DNA from: Tyto alba
Lineage: Eukaryota > Chordata > Aves > Strigiformes > Tytonidae
Reading direction: 5' to 3'
DNA length: 64,000 nt
NCBI RefSeq assembly: GCF_018691265.1
Contig: NW_024881283.1
Coordinates: 10,969,731-11,033,730 of the forward strand
Shown here piece by piece: positions 1 to 10,572 of this stretch (position 1 is the stretch's first letter; every line of letters starts with the position of its first letter). Under the pieces are notes generated by a model, which saw nothing but the letters and a program-made list of their open reading frames with translations, made no database searches and was not told the DNA's origin. The position numbers and the translations under genes are program-made.

Positions 1-432
1 AAAAGGCTGAGGAAAGGGTGATACTTTTCACTAAGGATGGACTGGAACAGGCAAGAGGGAGCAGAAGATAAATGGGTACCACAGGTTCAGCGTTCAGCAA
101 TCCATCACAAGTGTGTCATGAGTAGAGAGCAGTGTGATTTAGACATGAACACAGGTCCGTGAGCACACGTTGCAAGATGCACGGTGCAAATGGGAACACA
201 GACACCATGCTCTCCTGAGGACAGCACAGCCCACGGGACTGGCCACTCACGCTGGGATACACCCTTCCACACCTGAACGGCTGCGTATGTGAGCCAGAGC
301 AGCTACAGCCTCAGAACAGAGGGTGGGAGGAGTTTTTTGTTTTGTTCTTGCCTTGGTTTTGTATTTGGCAGCCTGTATCTTGGCCTCTCAGTTCCAGAGA
401 TGCTGAGCGCCTATCCATTCTTTCAATTTCAG

Positions 433-3319
433 GCAAAGTCAGCTCGGTTCCTCTGAAAAGCAGACCACTCTTTTAGATTCAGATGAAGATTCTGCCTCCT
501 GTTGGGACCCCACACCTGACTCTTGCATCCCCCTGCAAGCAGCCACTTGTCAGTCAGCTCCCTTGCAATTCTGAGACTCTCAGCTCCAAGTTCAACACAT
601 TTTAACTGCCTGCCCTACCAAAGGATGAGCAAAAGAGAACACCACAACTCCAGGCTCACGAATGCAAATAAAGGTAAAAACTTTGGAATAGCATAGAGAG
701 GCCAGCTGGAAAGAGCATGGAGAAAAAGGTGACAACACAACACAACATCAGGAAAGGATCTTCATGGCACATGAGAGTATTCTGATCTATTTTTTTTTGT
801 CCCTGCATATATAAATCTTTAAAAAGTAATACAGGAAATTCTCTGGGACACTGCAGCAGCTGGTGCAACTGGATGACCCATGATTCAGGCAGGTCAGAAC
901 ATACAGGATGCAACTTACCTAGTACTTTGGTAAAGAGTGCTGCAAAGAGCAGTTATTCATACCATTTGGAGCCCTCATTCTGAAGGTATTTTAATATAAA
1001 TTTTAAGAATCACAATTCACAGGGATTAGGAAACATTTCTAGAAAATCCATTCTGATTGCATTATTTTAGTCTGGTGCATCAGGTTTTATATTTATAAAG
1101 ACAACCACAAAGATTCCCAAGCAGAAACTTCCCCAAAGCCATTTTGCGCAAATTTAATTGAAATTTGCAACCTCCAGATCTATAATACTGCTGTACTACA
1201 AAGGAAGAATCAATGAAGATAGAAATGTAAGTATAGACAGTCTCATTTAACATTCATCAGAGCACCAGCTTTACACGCTTCTGCTATTCTGCCACAAAAC
1301 TTCATAGCTAAAGACTCAACAAAAGCAAATACATTTCACCCTGGTGCTATTTAGTCCTAGGAAGACACTGAAATCTGTGCAGTTGTATATACTCATATGC
1401 ACTAACAAACAACAAACTAAAATGCACAGAGCAACTGGAACTCAAGTCACCTGCAATCCAAATTGAAATTTCACTTCCAAAGATGCCAATTCTCTAACCA
1501 TCAGTCTTTAATTCTGCATATTAGACACAGCTTCCCAGACGTGCACCAATACAAACCAAGGAGGAGCTTTTTAATATCAGAAGATATGGGGTATACTGTC
1601 ACCACTGCTGCTAATTTCCCGAGTGGCCTTGTACAACTTCCTTCCCACCTCAACCTCCAGTTCTCCCATCTAAAGCAAAGGCAATTTTTCAGTTGATTTT
1701 CTGAAGGCCTTTGCGTCCCTGTAGCACTTTCTCCCGAAGTTTTAAAAATGTTAATATTGACCTCCTCACTCTCTGGTTTAATACCATGTACCTAGCTGGA
1801 CACCTGGAGAACGCAGCTGGCAAGTGGCAGACCTTCTTTCCCAGCCAGGACAAAACATTTCTCAAGCCAGTTTTCTTCCTATGAAGAATGCTGCTGTCAA
1901 ATCTCAAAAATCCACACTGCTAATACTAGCCTCCGTGCAAGGTCAGCCAAAGAGGGCTTCCATCAGAGATGAGCTCTGCTAGAGAAGGCTCCCTGGAGGT
2001 TATAAGAATAGTACAGTCAAGCCCAGATGGCAACAATGTGCAGAGCACATTTCCAGCAAACACAGTGACTGGGCAGAGGACTATGCAAACTGAAGTCCAC
2101 CCTGATTTCTGCCATCTGCTAGCTAAACGCTGAAGTCTAGGCTGAGGCCTTTGGGAAAGGTCAGGACAGTCTTACAGGGTCTCAAGACATCGCTTTTGTT
2201 CTCACTATTTGCTTCTCAATTCCTTTGTTAAAAGATACTAATCTCTCTGTAAGGCAGATATTTGGAGCCAAGAGTTTAGATATTATTGCAAAACACATGC
2301 TTAAAAGAGACTGGAAATGATGTTGGCAGTGTTACAGAGGGGAGCAAAGCACAGCTTTGGGTCAAGACAAAAAAAAAATAAATTTAAGCTAGTAAGCAAT
2401 TCCCATGTGATAGTTTAGGAGAGCCAGCAAAAGCTTCTTCTAGAAAGAAAACAATACTGTGAGAACGAAGCTAACAAGAGCTGGCTCTTGGAAAAATAAA
2501 ACGGCCAGTAATGAGCCAGAGTATTGCCAACAGCACATATCCAAGAGAATCTTTCTGGGAAACCAACCCAAGTCATTACGCTGGAAAGCCCTGAGGGACT
2601 AGGGACCTTGGGGCTAAAAGCTGGCAAATTGCTTCATCAGTTAAGGTTGGTCCCAATGTTTTCTACTTCGTAAGAATAATTTGTTTTAGCCTACAGGTCT
2701 CTAAAGAGCAATGGGTAAATTCAGGCTGCTTCCTCTGGGAAGGGAAACCAAGTGCTCGGCAAAGCCCTGCCCAGTGGGACGTTTTTAGGAGGTTTCCCAC
2801 CATCACTGACATCCCTTCAGCACAACACCCGGCCCAGCAGACTCACTGTTGGCTTTGCTCTACTCCCCCCACATCCCTCACGCTCCTTAGTGCTGCCAGC
2901 CTGTCCTGCCGATTACCTGGTGGGAAAATCATCCGAGCTATTTCAGCCAGCACTCCACCAGCGAGCAGTTGCCACAAAAATGTGATGACTGCCTCCACAA
3001 AGGCATCTTCTGGAGACTCATTCACCCAAAATGGATGCAGTTAGAGCAATTATTCTGATGTACCTTGTTTTCCAGAGGGATAAGGAGGAGACTTTGCTCT
3101 ATCTCTCTGTTTCAGAGAGATCAGTTAATACACCAGGAAATGGGTACACTGATACAGAGTGATAAAGGTAACACTTTTGTTTGCAGCCTTCTCTTTCATT
3201 TCCAGTCCAGCTACTCATAGTTACAGGAGTGTACAGAGAACACAGAAACAACGAATGTGATCTCTAACTGTGCTTCTGTGCTGGCAGAGAAAAATCCTGC
3301 ATTGGCAGGGGATGTCAAG
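433..3319 (+). CDS. upstream candidate exons of the unassigned gene
   Basis: Exon 433-552 follows TTCTTTCAATTTCAG and contains LLDSDEDSASCWDPTPD; it is cut at a weak GTCAGC donor, otherwise a stop follows at 572. Exon 1178-1226 ends in a strong GTAAGT donor. Exon 1525-1590 reads TQLPRRAPIQTKEELFNIRR. Exon 1796-1941 reads LDTWRTQLASGRPSFPARTK at its start. Exon 2520-2645 (contains GKPTQVITLESPEGLGTLGL) has a poor acceptor. Exon 2690-3039 is the longest: 350 nt open, starting LQVSKEQWVNSGCFLWEGK, with a weak GTTAGA donor. Exon 3288-3319 encodes KNPALAGDVK between CTGGCAG and GTGCTG. Individual boundaries are tentative. A further candidate exon, 3116-3167, would need a different partner phase. 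Confidence 0.4.
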
Positions 3320-6300
3320 GTGCTGTCTAATGACTTTCCTCCTCTTCCAACTCCTCTTCTGATTCATGTTGCCATCTTCCTTGCCATTGACCTAAATAAC
3401 ATGTTCAGGCAGCACTGGAAGTATTTCCGCCTCATACTCCAACAGCAGAGATCTCTGCATCTGGAAAGGGTATTTCTCAGAAAAGTCACACCACGGGTGG
3501 TTCAGAAGCGTCTTTCCCGAGAAAGGAAGAGAAGCACCCTGTCTTGTCTCATTTCATCAGTAAGACTTCCTGCCTGCAGGAGGTTGCCCAGGAGCAGAGA
3601 AAACACATGCGATGTCTGTGCCCAAGCCCCAGCAAATCTGAACAATGTGGGCAGAGTATTCAGTTACCTCATTTCCAGGTGTGCTGTCAGCATGAGCCAC
3701 GACTGGCTTGGGATGAAAGAGGAAAAACTGCTCCTAGATCTGGACTTGTCTGCATCGTTTATGGTAATTATTGCCCAGCAGCCTTTAAACTTTTAATGTC
3801 GTATCACACGCTCAGCCCTCAGCTTCTCTATAATCTTTTGATCACCGCCTGCCATTCCACTACAGAAGAGGCTGGAGGACAACGTGCAAGACCACACTAT
3901 CCCACCAGAGCCAAAGGCATGCCAACCCAAGCCTCAGGAAGAGGAAAGCAAAGAAAGCCACTGCAAAAGGATTTCTGCAGGTCAGCAGTCTTCAGACACA
4001 CAGTGATTACGTATGCTAGCAACATACCAGCACTTAAACCAGTTGTATAGCCAAACAATTTTAGTACGTCTCCAGCTATTTACTTCATCACCTTTTCTAA
4101 CATAACACAGTATTCAACAGCACTGCATCACAGGAATACAGGGACAATCCAACCCCTATCACTCCACAGTGGCTTCACACATGGAAAGATTTTTGATCCT
4201 CTCCCAACCTCATTCTTTCCTTTACCATAACTTTAGGCACTCCTGATAGCCACATAGATACCTCACCTCTCGACAACCCCCTGCAGACTACTGATCTCAA
4301 TGTTACCTTACAAGAATGGCTTTCACAGGCTGCATACTGCGTAAATGAAAAAGTAAAAAGGTCAATTGAAAATCCATTTATTGCCAACAAGGAAATGGAC
4401 TGTGGAGAAATACAGGAAGATATTCTGAAGCTGCCTGGACTGCCACAGCACTTCCAGCTCTCAGGTGAGGAAGTGCTAGCCTGAGGTTTGTGGACTACAT
4501 CTTGCAAGGCAGGCACTAGATCCTCAGCAGCCTAACAGATCCCTTTCTTATTCAAAGGGTACACATAAATACAGTTCCCCTATCGCTATAGAAAGGAAGT
4601 TATACTTGATCTGTACCACCTCTTTTTCAGGTAACTGAACTTCAAAACTAAAGCAGAAAAGATGCAAGCAAAACTCACACATCGTTGTGCTACAGAATGC
4701 CTGTTTAGTCCAAACCAGCTAGTCTGTATGTTATCTCTACATTTTTTATTAGCTCATGTTTGTTTTGGCTGCACATCCAAGCAGTCATTTAAACAGGGTG
4801 AGAGAGGAAAATCTTGGACTCTCAACAATGGCCAAGCAGTTTAATCTGCCACTGGGGACAATGACTTGACTCCTATTGGTGTTTAGTACTGGCAGGGTCA
4901 AGTGCAACATGTGCTCAAGGAAGCACTAGGGAAGCAGATCCGTGGCCGTTCCAACAACACTGAATGTTTCCTTGAGCTATTCAGAGATCCCTTTTCCCCC
5001 TTGTGTGTAGAGAAAACATCTCCAGCTGTCCAGTCACCTGCACTGGCTTCTTCATTCACTGGATTTATGACATTGGAGGCTGCAAACAGCTCCAGGTTAG
5101 ATGCAGCACATTCCTCTGGCTTACAGCTCAGATGTTCAAAACTAACTTAGGAGGCAGGTAAGATTATGTCCTTGGCATCAGCCACCAGGTTGGAAGATAA
5201 TTTATATTCCTGTTCAGAACTGGCACTGGGCAGGCTGGAATAAACATCAACAAACTTTCATCCAGTGATAACACCAATCAGAAGGGTCTAGAGTTAGTAT
5301 TTATCCATGGTGCTCATTTAAGAATTTTTTTTTTTTTTTTGTATTTGAGAAGTTCAAAATACTTTACATAAAAGAACTCTGCAACTTGCAAGCCTAGGAC
5401 AATCTATGTTAATATATTAAGGGGCAAATAAAAAAATTACATGAGTTAATGTTAACAGTCAGATGACCACAGGCCAAATAAAGCCAAAGTGAGACTTCAT
5501 GAAGAACAAGAACATAAATTTCAGAATTTTTATTTCATTGCTATTTGGATTCTGTGTTAACATATTTCTAAATAACACTTGATGAACTATTAACTTAGCC
5601 GTAATGGACATGTCTTTCTGATTCCTCCCAGATCAATATTATCCTCTCAGTGGGCTCCTGTTCAGTAAGGGCAAAATAATTTGTTAAAACTTCTCCATTT
5701 AGCAAATATCAAGACACAAAGTGAGTCACTCAGCAGAGGCAATTCTGCTAGGATGAAATACAGGAAGGTGGAAGCCATGCGGCATTCTTCAATTTCCCCT
5801 TTCCTTTTACAATCAGACCCTTGATATTTTCTTCAACAGGAAAACTGACACTCGCCCTCCCTGTAAACTGCTGGCAATTGTATTTTACACCTGGCAAAAC
5901 CAGTGCAAAACGGAAGGAAGAGAAGGAACAAAGACCAAGGACTTTTCTCAGCAACTATATCTCCACAGAATGGAGCTTTTTTTTTTTTTTTCTTCCAACT
6001 GTAGCTAAAGACCCATCACTTCTCAATGGACAAAGTCTAGTAACTACACATCAGCCTTCACAGGAAATGCCACCTCCTCTCTGGTGAGTGACTGCAGAAC
6101 GAAGGGAGAATGCTGCAGCAGCTTCCTGACCGCTGCTTCACAGAGAGCAGAGCTGGCGAGTCTGGCTGTGGGACCCCCATCCCATCAGAACAAAGCACGC
6201 GCAGCTGAACCCCTCCACTTGCAAACTCTCAGCCCTCGTACCTGAATGTCCTGTCCTTTAAAAGTGACCCTAAACTCTTGGTAGTAATCTGAAGATCAAA

Positions 6301-6536
6301 TAATACTGGTAAAGTTTCTCTGCCCCATAACAATTGGTCTTTTCCCTTTCTTATATGCAGCTGGTATCTACTGTCATAGCTGTCTTTTTTTTTTTTTTTT
6401 TTTTTAAACAGAGTAAAACATTCACATTTGTTTTCATGACATCACCAGGCAAAACACTGTCAATTTCTCTCTCATTTTTTCCAGTTTGGCCATTGAAATT
6501 GCACCTATTTCAGCAGAAATAGTCCAAGTCCCCTAA
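433..6536 (+). CDS. unassigned multi-exon protein-coding gene, 3' part (5' end not found)
   Basis: I do not recognise this protein. Candidate coding exons are 433-552, 1178-1226, 1525-1590, 1796-1941, 2520-2645, 2690-3039, 3288-3319, 3409-3678, 3866-3980, 4237-4464, 5011-5095, 5632-5664, 5817-6083 and 6485-6536. Every junction is AG at the acceptor and GT at the donor, and all 13 joins keep one frame. The total is 1,939 nt, giving 645 residues before TAA at 6534-6536. No start codon was assigned, so the gene probably begins left of the window. The product is rich in Ser, Pro, Thr and Lys, with no obvious membrane segment, signal peptide or named domain. It runs in the same direction as UTP11, about 4 kb upstream of it. 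The exon chain was chosen partly for phase compatibility, so outer exons are less certain than 3409-4464. In mammals this flank of UTP11 holds FHL3 on the other strand. A decayed or lineage-specific gene is possible. Confidence 0.55.
3409..4464 (+). CDS. best-supported exons of the unassigned gene (three exons)
   Basis: Exon 3409-3678 (90 codons) follows a branch-point-like CCTAAAT and AG, and reads AALEVFPPHTPTAEIS at its start. It ends CATTTCCAG before GTGTGC. Exon 3866-3980 follows a pyrimidine-rich tract ending CTACAG. It reads KRLEDNVQDHTIPPEPK, then a Glu/Lys-rich stretch, and ends CTGCAG before GTCAGC in phase 1. Exon 4237-4464 follows TTTACCATAACTTTAG. It reads TPDSHIDTSPLDNP and later LQEWLSQAAYCVNEKVKRSI, and ends CTCTCAG before GTGAGG, again phase 1. 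Phases 0, 0, 1, 1 match across the joins with no stop in about 204 codons. The composition (acidic and basic clusters, hydrophobic heptad-like residues, few rare residues) is that of a real protein. The opposite strand and the other frames are also open in places but translate into less protein-like sequence. Confidence 0.7.
5011..6536 (+). CDS. 3' terminal candidate exons of the unassigned gene
   Basis: Exon 5011-5095 reads KTSPAVQSPALASSFTGFM and ends at a GTTAGA donor. Exon 5632-5664 follows GATTCCTCCCAG and encodes SILSSQWAPV, with a GTAAGG donor. Exon 5817-6083 follows an excellent pyrimidine tract (TTTCCCCTTTCCTTTTACAATCAG is split around 5793-5816). It reads PLIFSSTGKLTLALPVNCWQ, then a lysine/glutamate-rich stretch, and ends in a strong GTGAGT donor. 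Inside it, a run of 15 T (5977-5991) encodes five consecutive Phe without breaking the frame. The last exon starts at 6485 after CTCTCTCATTTTTTCCAG and encodes LAIEIAPISAEIVQVP and a TAA stop. All four exons join in one frame. An alternative is a short undetected intron over the T run. No canonical AATAAA was seen close behind the stop. Confidence 0.5.
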
Positions 6537-9330
6537 TGAATGAGGTGTAGCAGCTTGCACTCAAGTCAAATGCTGGGCAAATCAGAAAATGTCATTTACA
6601 CCACCTTCTTGCCACACCAATCTAGGTGCTCCATGGTGGGCACGGGCAATCCAAGAACAGTGGATGTTGACCAGGGATACTGAATACCAAACACCAAAGG
6701 AGCAACCGTTTCCTTACTTGAGCTATTACAAGAAACAATGAAGCTGTTTGTCCAGTTAAGAAGTTTGGCTTTTATTCAGTCCAGCCAGCCCCCAGTGTTC
6801 CATAAACACCTCCCTTGTCTAAGAAAACTTTCTCACACAAAAGGTGAGGCAGAGGCAAAAAGGTTTACATTCACGTCTCTCTCCTAAGGCTACTGCTGCA
6901 AACAGGGCTCTTCAAGCATGGCCTCAGGCGAGCTAAGAACAGTAAAAATCCCACAGATATGAACAAGGACCCCAGTGGGCCACCATGAAAATCTTGTATA
7001 TCAGTGCTGTGATTACCATAAAAGTCCTTTTCCAAGGAATCACTTGAGCACTAAGAGTGATCAATGTATTCCATTTTCCCACTGGCATTTCAAAAAACCA
7101 GCAGGCCATGTAACAGCATCAGCTCAGCTGCAGTTAGGACCACAGTAGAAAGCATCTTACATCCCAGAGCACACAATAGAACAAGTGAGTCCTGGGTGTG
7201 AACACAGCCAAGTGCTTCCAAAGTTGGTGCACCGGGAATTTCAGTAACCTGTCTGCAGATAAGTTTTTCCTGGCTCCATCAGTTAAGGGTTCCCCTCTGT
7301 CTTAAAGCTGCTAGGTCCAAAACCTGAAAGAACATCCTCGACCTCATACCCCTCAGAAATCTATCGACCAGTGAACACAGCCTATAGCCACACAAAGCTG
7401 GTACTCTACAGGAAAACAAAACAAAAAACAAAAACAAACAACAAACAAACAAAAAACAACAACAAAAAACCAAACCAACAAACAAACAAAAAAAACAAAC
7501 AAACAAAAAAAAAACCAAAACATGTCATCAGAGCAGCCACAATGACACAGGCGAGGAAAGAAGCTCCTGCCTTTCTTCCCCATGATGATCTCGGAAAGCT
7601 GAGCCACCCAGCTGCTGGCTGTGTCCTCAAACAGCATGGCTATTTCAGAGCCCGCTCTGAAACAAACTGCAGTGTAAACAGGAAACAGAGCTGACAGTAG
7701 ACGTGATGCAGATGGCTGCAAATCCTGCAGAGGCAACGGCAGTGACCTACCATCCTCCCTAAGACCAAGGAACCAGCCTGATCTTCAGCACACTAGTCAC
7801 TGCTCAGCTCTTCGGATGCTATTGTGCAGGCAGAGTTGATGCACAGATTTTCCCCCAAGAGGAACCTCAAAACCCTCCAACATGGAATGGCAGCAGTGCT
7901 CCCAAAGCTGAGACCATGGACCTGTTCACAGGGCTTTCTGCTAGGGAATTCTGGATATTTCCAAACAGCACCCTGCCTTTGGTGTGTCCCCACCACTCCC
8001 TGTGTACAGGTTTAAGGAGTTCTCATTCCAAAACATACATTTTGCTGTAGAGCTTCCACTATAATTAGTGCCCACAACTAACTATACCGCCTATATTTTT
8101 GTCTCCCATTCTATGCCACAAGTCTTAAAAGTATACAAAATTACAGACTTAACTGGGTAAGAATTAAATTAACGCTCACAACTCTGTGCCTCTAAGGAAG
8201 CAGCCAGGAAGAGAAGCAAGAGAACCGTATGGTCTGCATCCTAGGAAAAGGAAAGAAAATGGCACAATAATAAGACAGGAGAAATGTTGGACTTCCCCTT
8301 TCCTGCTGATGGCCTGCCTGTCAGAAAGTTAAGCCACATTTTGACAACGCAAATAAGAGAAATGAGGCAGCTTCAACACCTTTGTGAACACCAGAAAAAT
8401 ATTACTCATGCCAAAGGCAGATACCTAAATCCAAAGGAAATACCAAAGAAAACACTTTTCAAAAATTAACATAAAGGAATATTGGACAATCACACATTCA
8501 TAGCAGCTGGAAGAGCCATAGGTTTCTAACACTTGGTAGGAGTCAGAAAAGTAAATTCAATCTCCCCGCACTCTTCCCTAGGTGGTCACTAGTGGCCTGG
8601 GCTGCCATCAGGATGCTGCATTCATCAGACCTTCGGCATGGACTAGGGCACCTTCCCTGTGCTCCTATAATAGGTTTTCCACTTTGGAAAGATTTCTTTA
8701 TGATTCCCAAACTGGAAAAAAGTGAACATAGTAAATTCAGATCTAAGTATAGAGATGTTGGTATCAAAGCCTGCACTGTGAAGATAAGTAACCACCATCA
8801 TATGCCACCCATTTGAGCTTTGAGTCAGTGGAAAGTAATTCCTACTAACACACTTCACCCAGGCAAACTATAAAGTATATCCAACATTTCCACGAATTCT
8901 CATGAAAAAGTCAAAGTGATTAATGTAACCACAAGTACAAAATACCAACAAAACTGGAAACCAAAAAAGAAAACATTACCTGTAAGAAAGCATGTCTGAA
9001 AAAAACCTGTGTTCAGTAAAAAAACGCCCCATGTTTTGAAAAAGATGCTGAACTATTTTTTTAATAGCAAGAGTCAAAGTGTGACTTTTGAGTCTTTGTT
9101 TAACACAGCAACAAAACGAAATAAACCAAAGCAGAACAAAAAAGCAAGGCTTTGAGTAGTCTTTTCCCATACTTACCCTGGGATTCAACAGAAACAGTGC
9201 AACCATTTAGGATGTGTTGAAAATTTCTCTATACTACGTTTCAGCATTTGGTTTAAGTTTACTTCCGAGTTTATTAGCTGGGTAAAGTTTCAGAGCTTTC
9301 TTAATAAAATACAGCTTAAGCACTTCAACT
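6537..9330. other. gene-free stretch, possible 3' UTR or intergenic
   Basis: No coding exon recognised on either strand. It contains short poly-T/poly-A runs and an A/C-rich simple repeat. An ATTAAA lies at 8164-8169 and an AATAAA at 9302-9307; either could be a polyadenylation signal for a + strand transcript, but nothing ties them to the gene ending at 6536. Confidence 0.5.
7411..7517 (+). repeat. A-rich (CAAA)n-type simple repeat
   Basis: About 105 bases made almost only of A and C, with CAAA/CAAAA/CAACAA units. The minus-strand reading gives Phe/Leu/Cys/Val-rich ORFs that are low-complexity artefacts. Confidence 0.9.
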
Positions 9331-9635
9331 TTACAGTCTGGGAGAGACGCGGCCGAAAGACTTTTTTTTTTTTTTGTCTTTTACAAAACGGTGCAAGCTG
9401 CCCTTCCTAGAACAAACCGGAGTGGAGCTCTCCGGGCAACGACCCGGTACACGCAGCCGGGTCCCGCGGGGATGCCCCGTCCCCGGAGAGCGCCAGGGAC
9501 CACCGCCACGGAGCCGCCTTGCCTCCCCCCCGCCCCGGGGCACCCCCGCCGCCGCCGCCGCCCCGACCCGCCCGGGGCTGCGGGGCCCGTAGCGGGCGGC
9601 GGCGGCTCCCACCGCCCCAGCCTGTCCCGACCCAC

Positions 9636-9745
9636 CTGGTCGGCGCCCCGGGGCCGCGCCCCGCTCGCTGCTCGCTCCGGCGATGGGCAGGCTCGGCTCG
9701 GCGCTGCTCCCCAGCCCCGCGGCGCGGAGCCCGGCCCGGGGCGGG
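9636..9745 (-). other. candidate minus-strand noncoding first exon (divergent transcript)
   Basis: Read on the minus strand, a GC-box-rich stretch is followed by GACCAG and a good donor GTGGGT, with the exon ending at 9636. In mammals FHL3 starts divergently from this flank of UTP11, so this could be a 5' UTR exon of FHL3 or of an antisense RNA. Only the donor and the island support it; the start is a guess. Confidence 0.25.
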
Positions 9746-10490
9746 GCCTAGGGGCGGCGGGCCGGGCCGGGCCGGGGCGGGGGCGGCGGAGCTCGGCCGC
9801 CCGGTGCCCGCCCCGCACAAGCGCCGGCTCCGAGAGCCCGGGGCGGGGCGGGGCTGCGCCGCCGGCGGTGGGTGCGAGCGGGGCGGCCCCCGCACAGCAG
9901 CGGTGCGCGGCGGATCCCCCGGCCCGGCACTAACCGCTTCGCCCCCACACGGCCGCCCCCGGAGCCCCGCTCCTCAGCTCGGCGAGGCGCGGGGCTGTCG
10001 CAGGGCGGGCGGCGGGCTCCGGGAGAGCCGGCCGGCCGCGGCGGAACCGCCGGTCCCGCCCCGCAGGAGCCCGGCTAGGCTCCCGAGCGTCCCACGCCGC
10101 CGCCTGCCCTGCGGCTCCCCCTCCCGGAACCGCCGGCTGCCGCGGGCTCGCAGCGACGGGACGGGCCCGGCTGCCCCCCCCGGCCCGGTCACCGGGGCTG
10201 CGGCTCGGAGCCCGGTCAAGCCCCGCACGGGGCGGGCGGGAGCGCGGGAGGCCCCGGTGGCGGGACCCCTCCTCGGAGCCGCCCCGAGTGTCCCGAGGCG
10301 GGCTCGGCGGCCGGCAGCGCCCCGGGGAGGACCGGGCCGGGCCGGGCCGGGCCGGCGCAGCCCCCACCACGCTCCGCTCGGTGCCGCCGGGGCCCGGGAG
10401 CGCGCGGGGTCGCCCGTCCCCGCCGTCACCATGGCGACGGCGCCGGCGCCCGGCGAGCCTCGCGCGCGACCTCTGACCCCGAGTCCCCGC

Positions 10491-10500
10491 CCCTTCCGGT
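10491..10500 (+). promoter_or_regulatory. ETS-type site (CCCTTCCGGT) in the UTP11 promoter
   Basis: CTTCCGG is the reverse of the CCGGAAG core bound by ETS-family factors such as ELK1 and GABPA. It sits about 75 bases before the UTP11 ATG, the usual place in TATA-less housekeeping promoters. Confidence 0.5.
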
Positions 10501-10572
10501 CCGCGCGCGGCGGCAGGAGCCTCACCGGCAGCGCGGCGGGGGGGCGCGAGTCAGGCGGGGGGCGCCGCCGCC

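Noticed and set aside
2843..3025. minus-strand ORF EDAFVEAVITFLWQLL with a GTAATC donor
   Set aside because: It looked exon-like, but it is antisense to the longer plus-strand exon 2690-3039 and has no good acceptor.
3116..3167. extra 52-base exon candidate (RDQLIHQEMGTLIQSDK)
   Set aside because: Good splice signals, but it needs a phase-0 partner while exon 2690-3039 ends in phase 1; left out of the main model.
3330..3535. minus-strand kinase-like ending (LLNHPWCDF) and acidic tail ESEEELEEEESH
   Set aside because: Short, in two different frames, antisense to plus-strand exons 3288-3678; the resemblance to a kinase C-lobe is only a few residues.
3257..3796. 179-codon plus-strand ORF
   Set aside because: A different frame from the spliced exon 3409-3678; it crosses the exon's splice sites and is less protein-like.
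4175..4516. 113-codon minus-strand ORF
   Set aside because: Antisense to candidate exon 4237-4464, whose plus-strand translation is more protein-like and has flanking splice sites.
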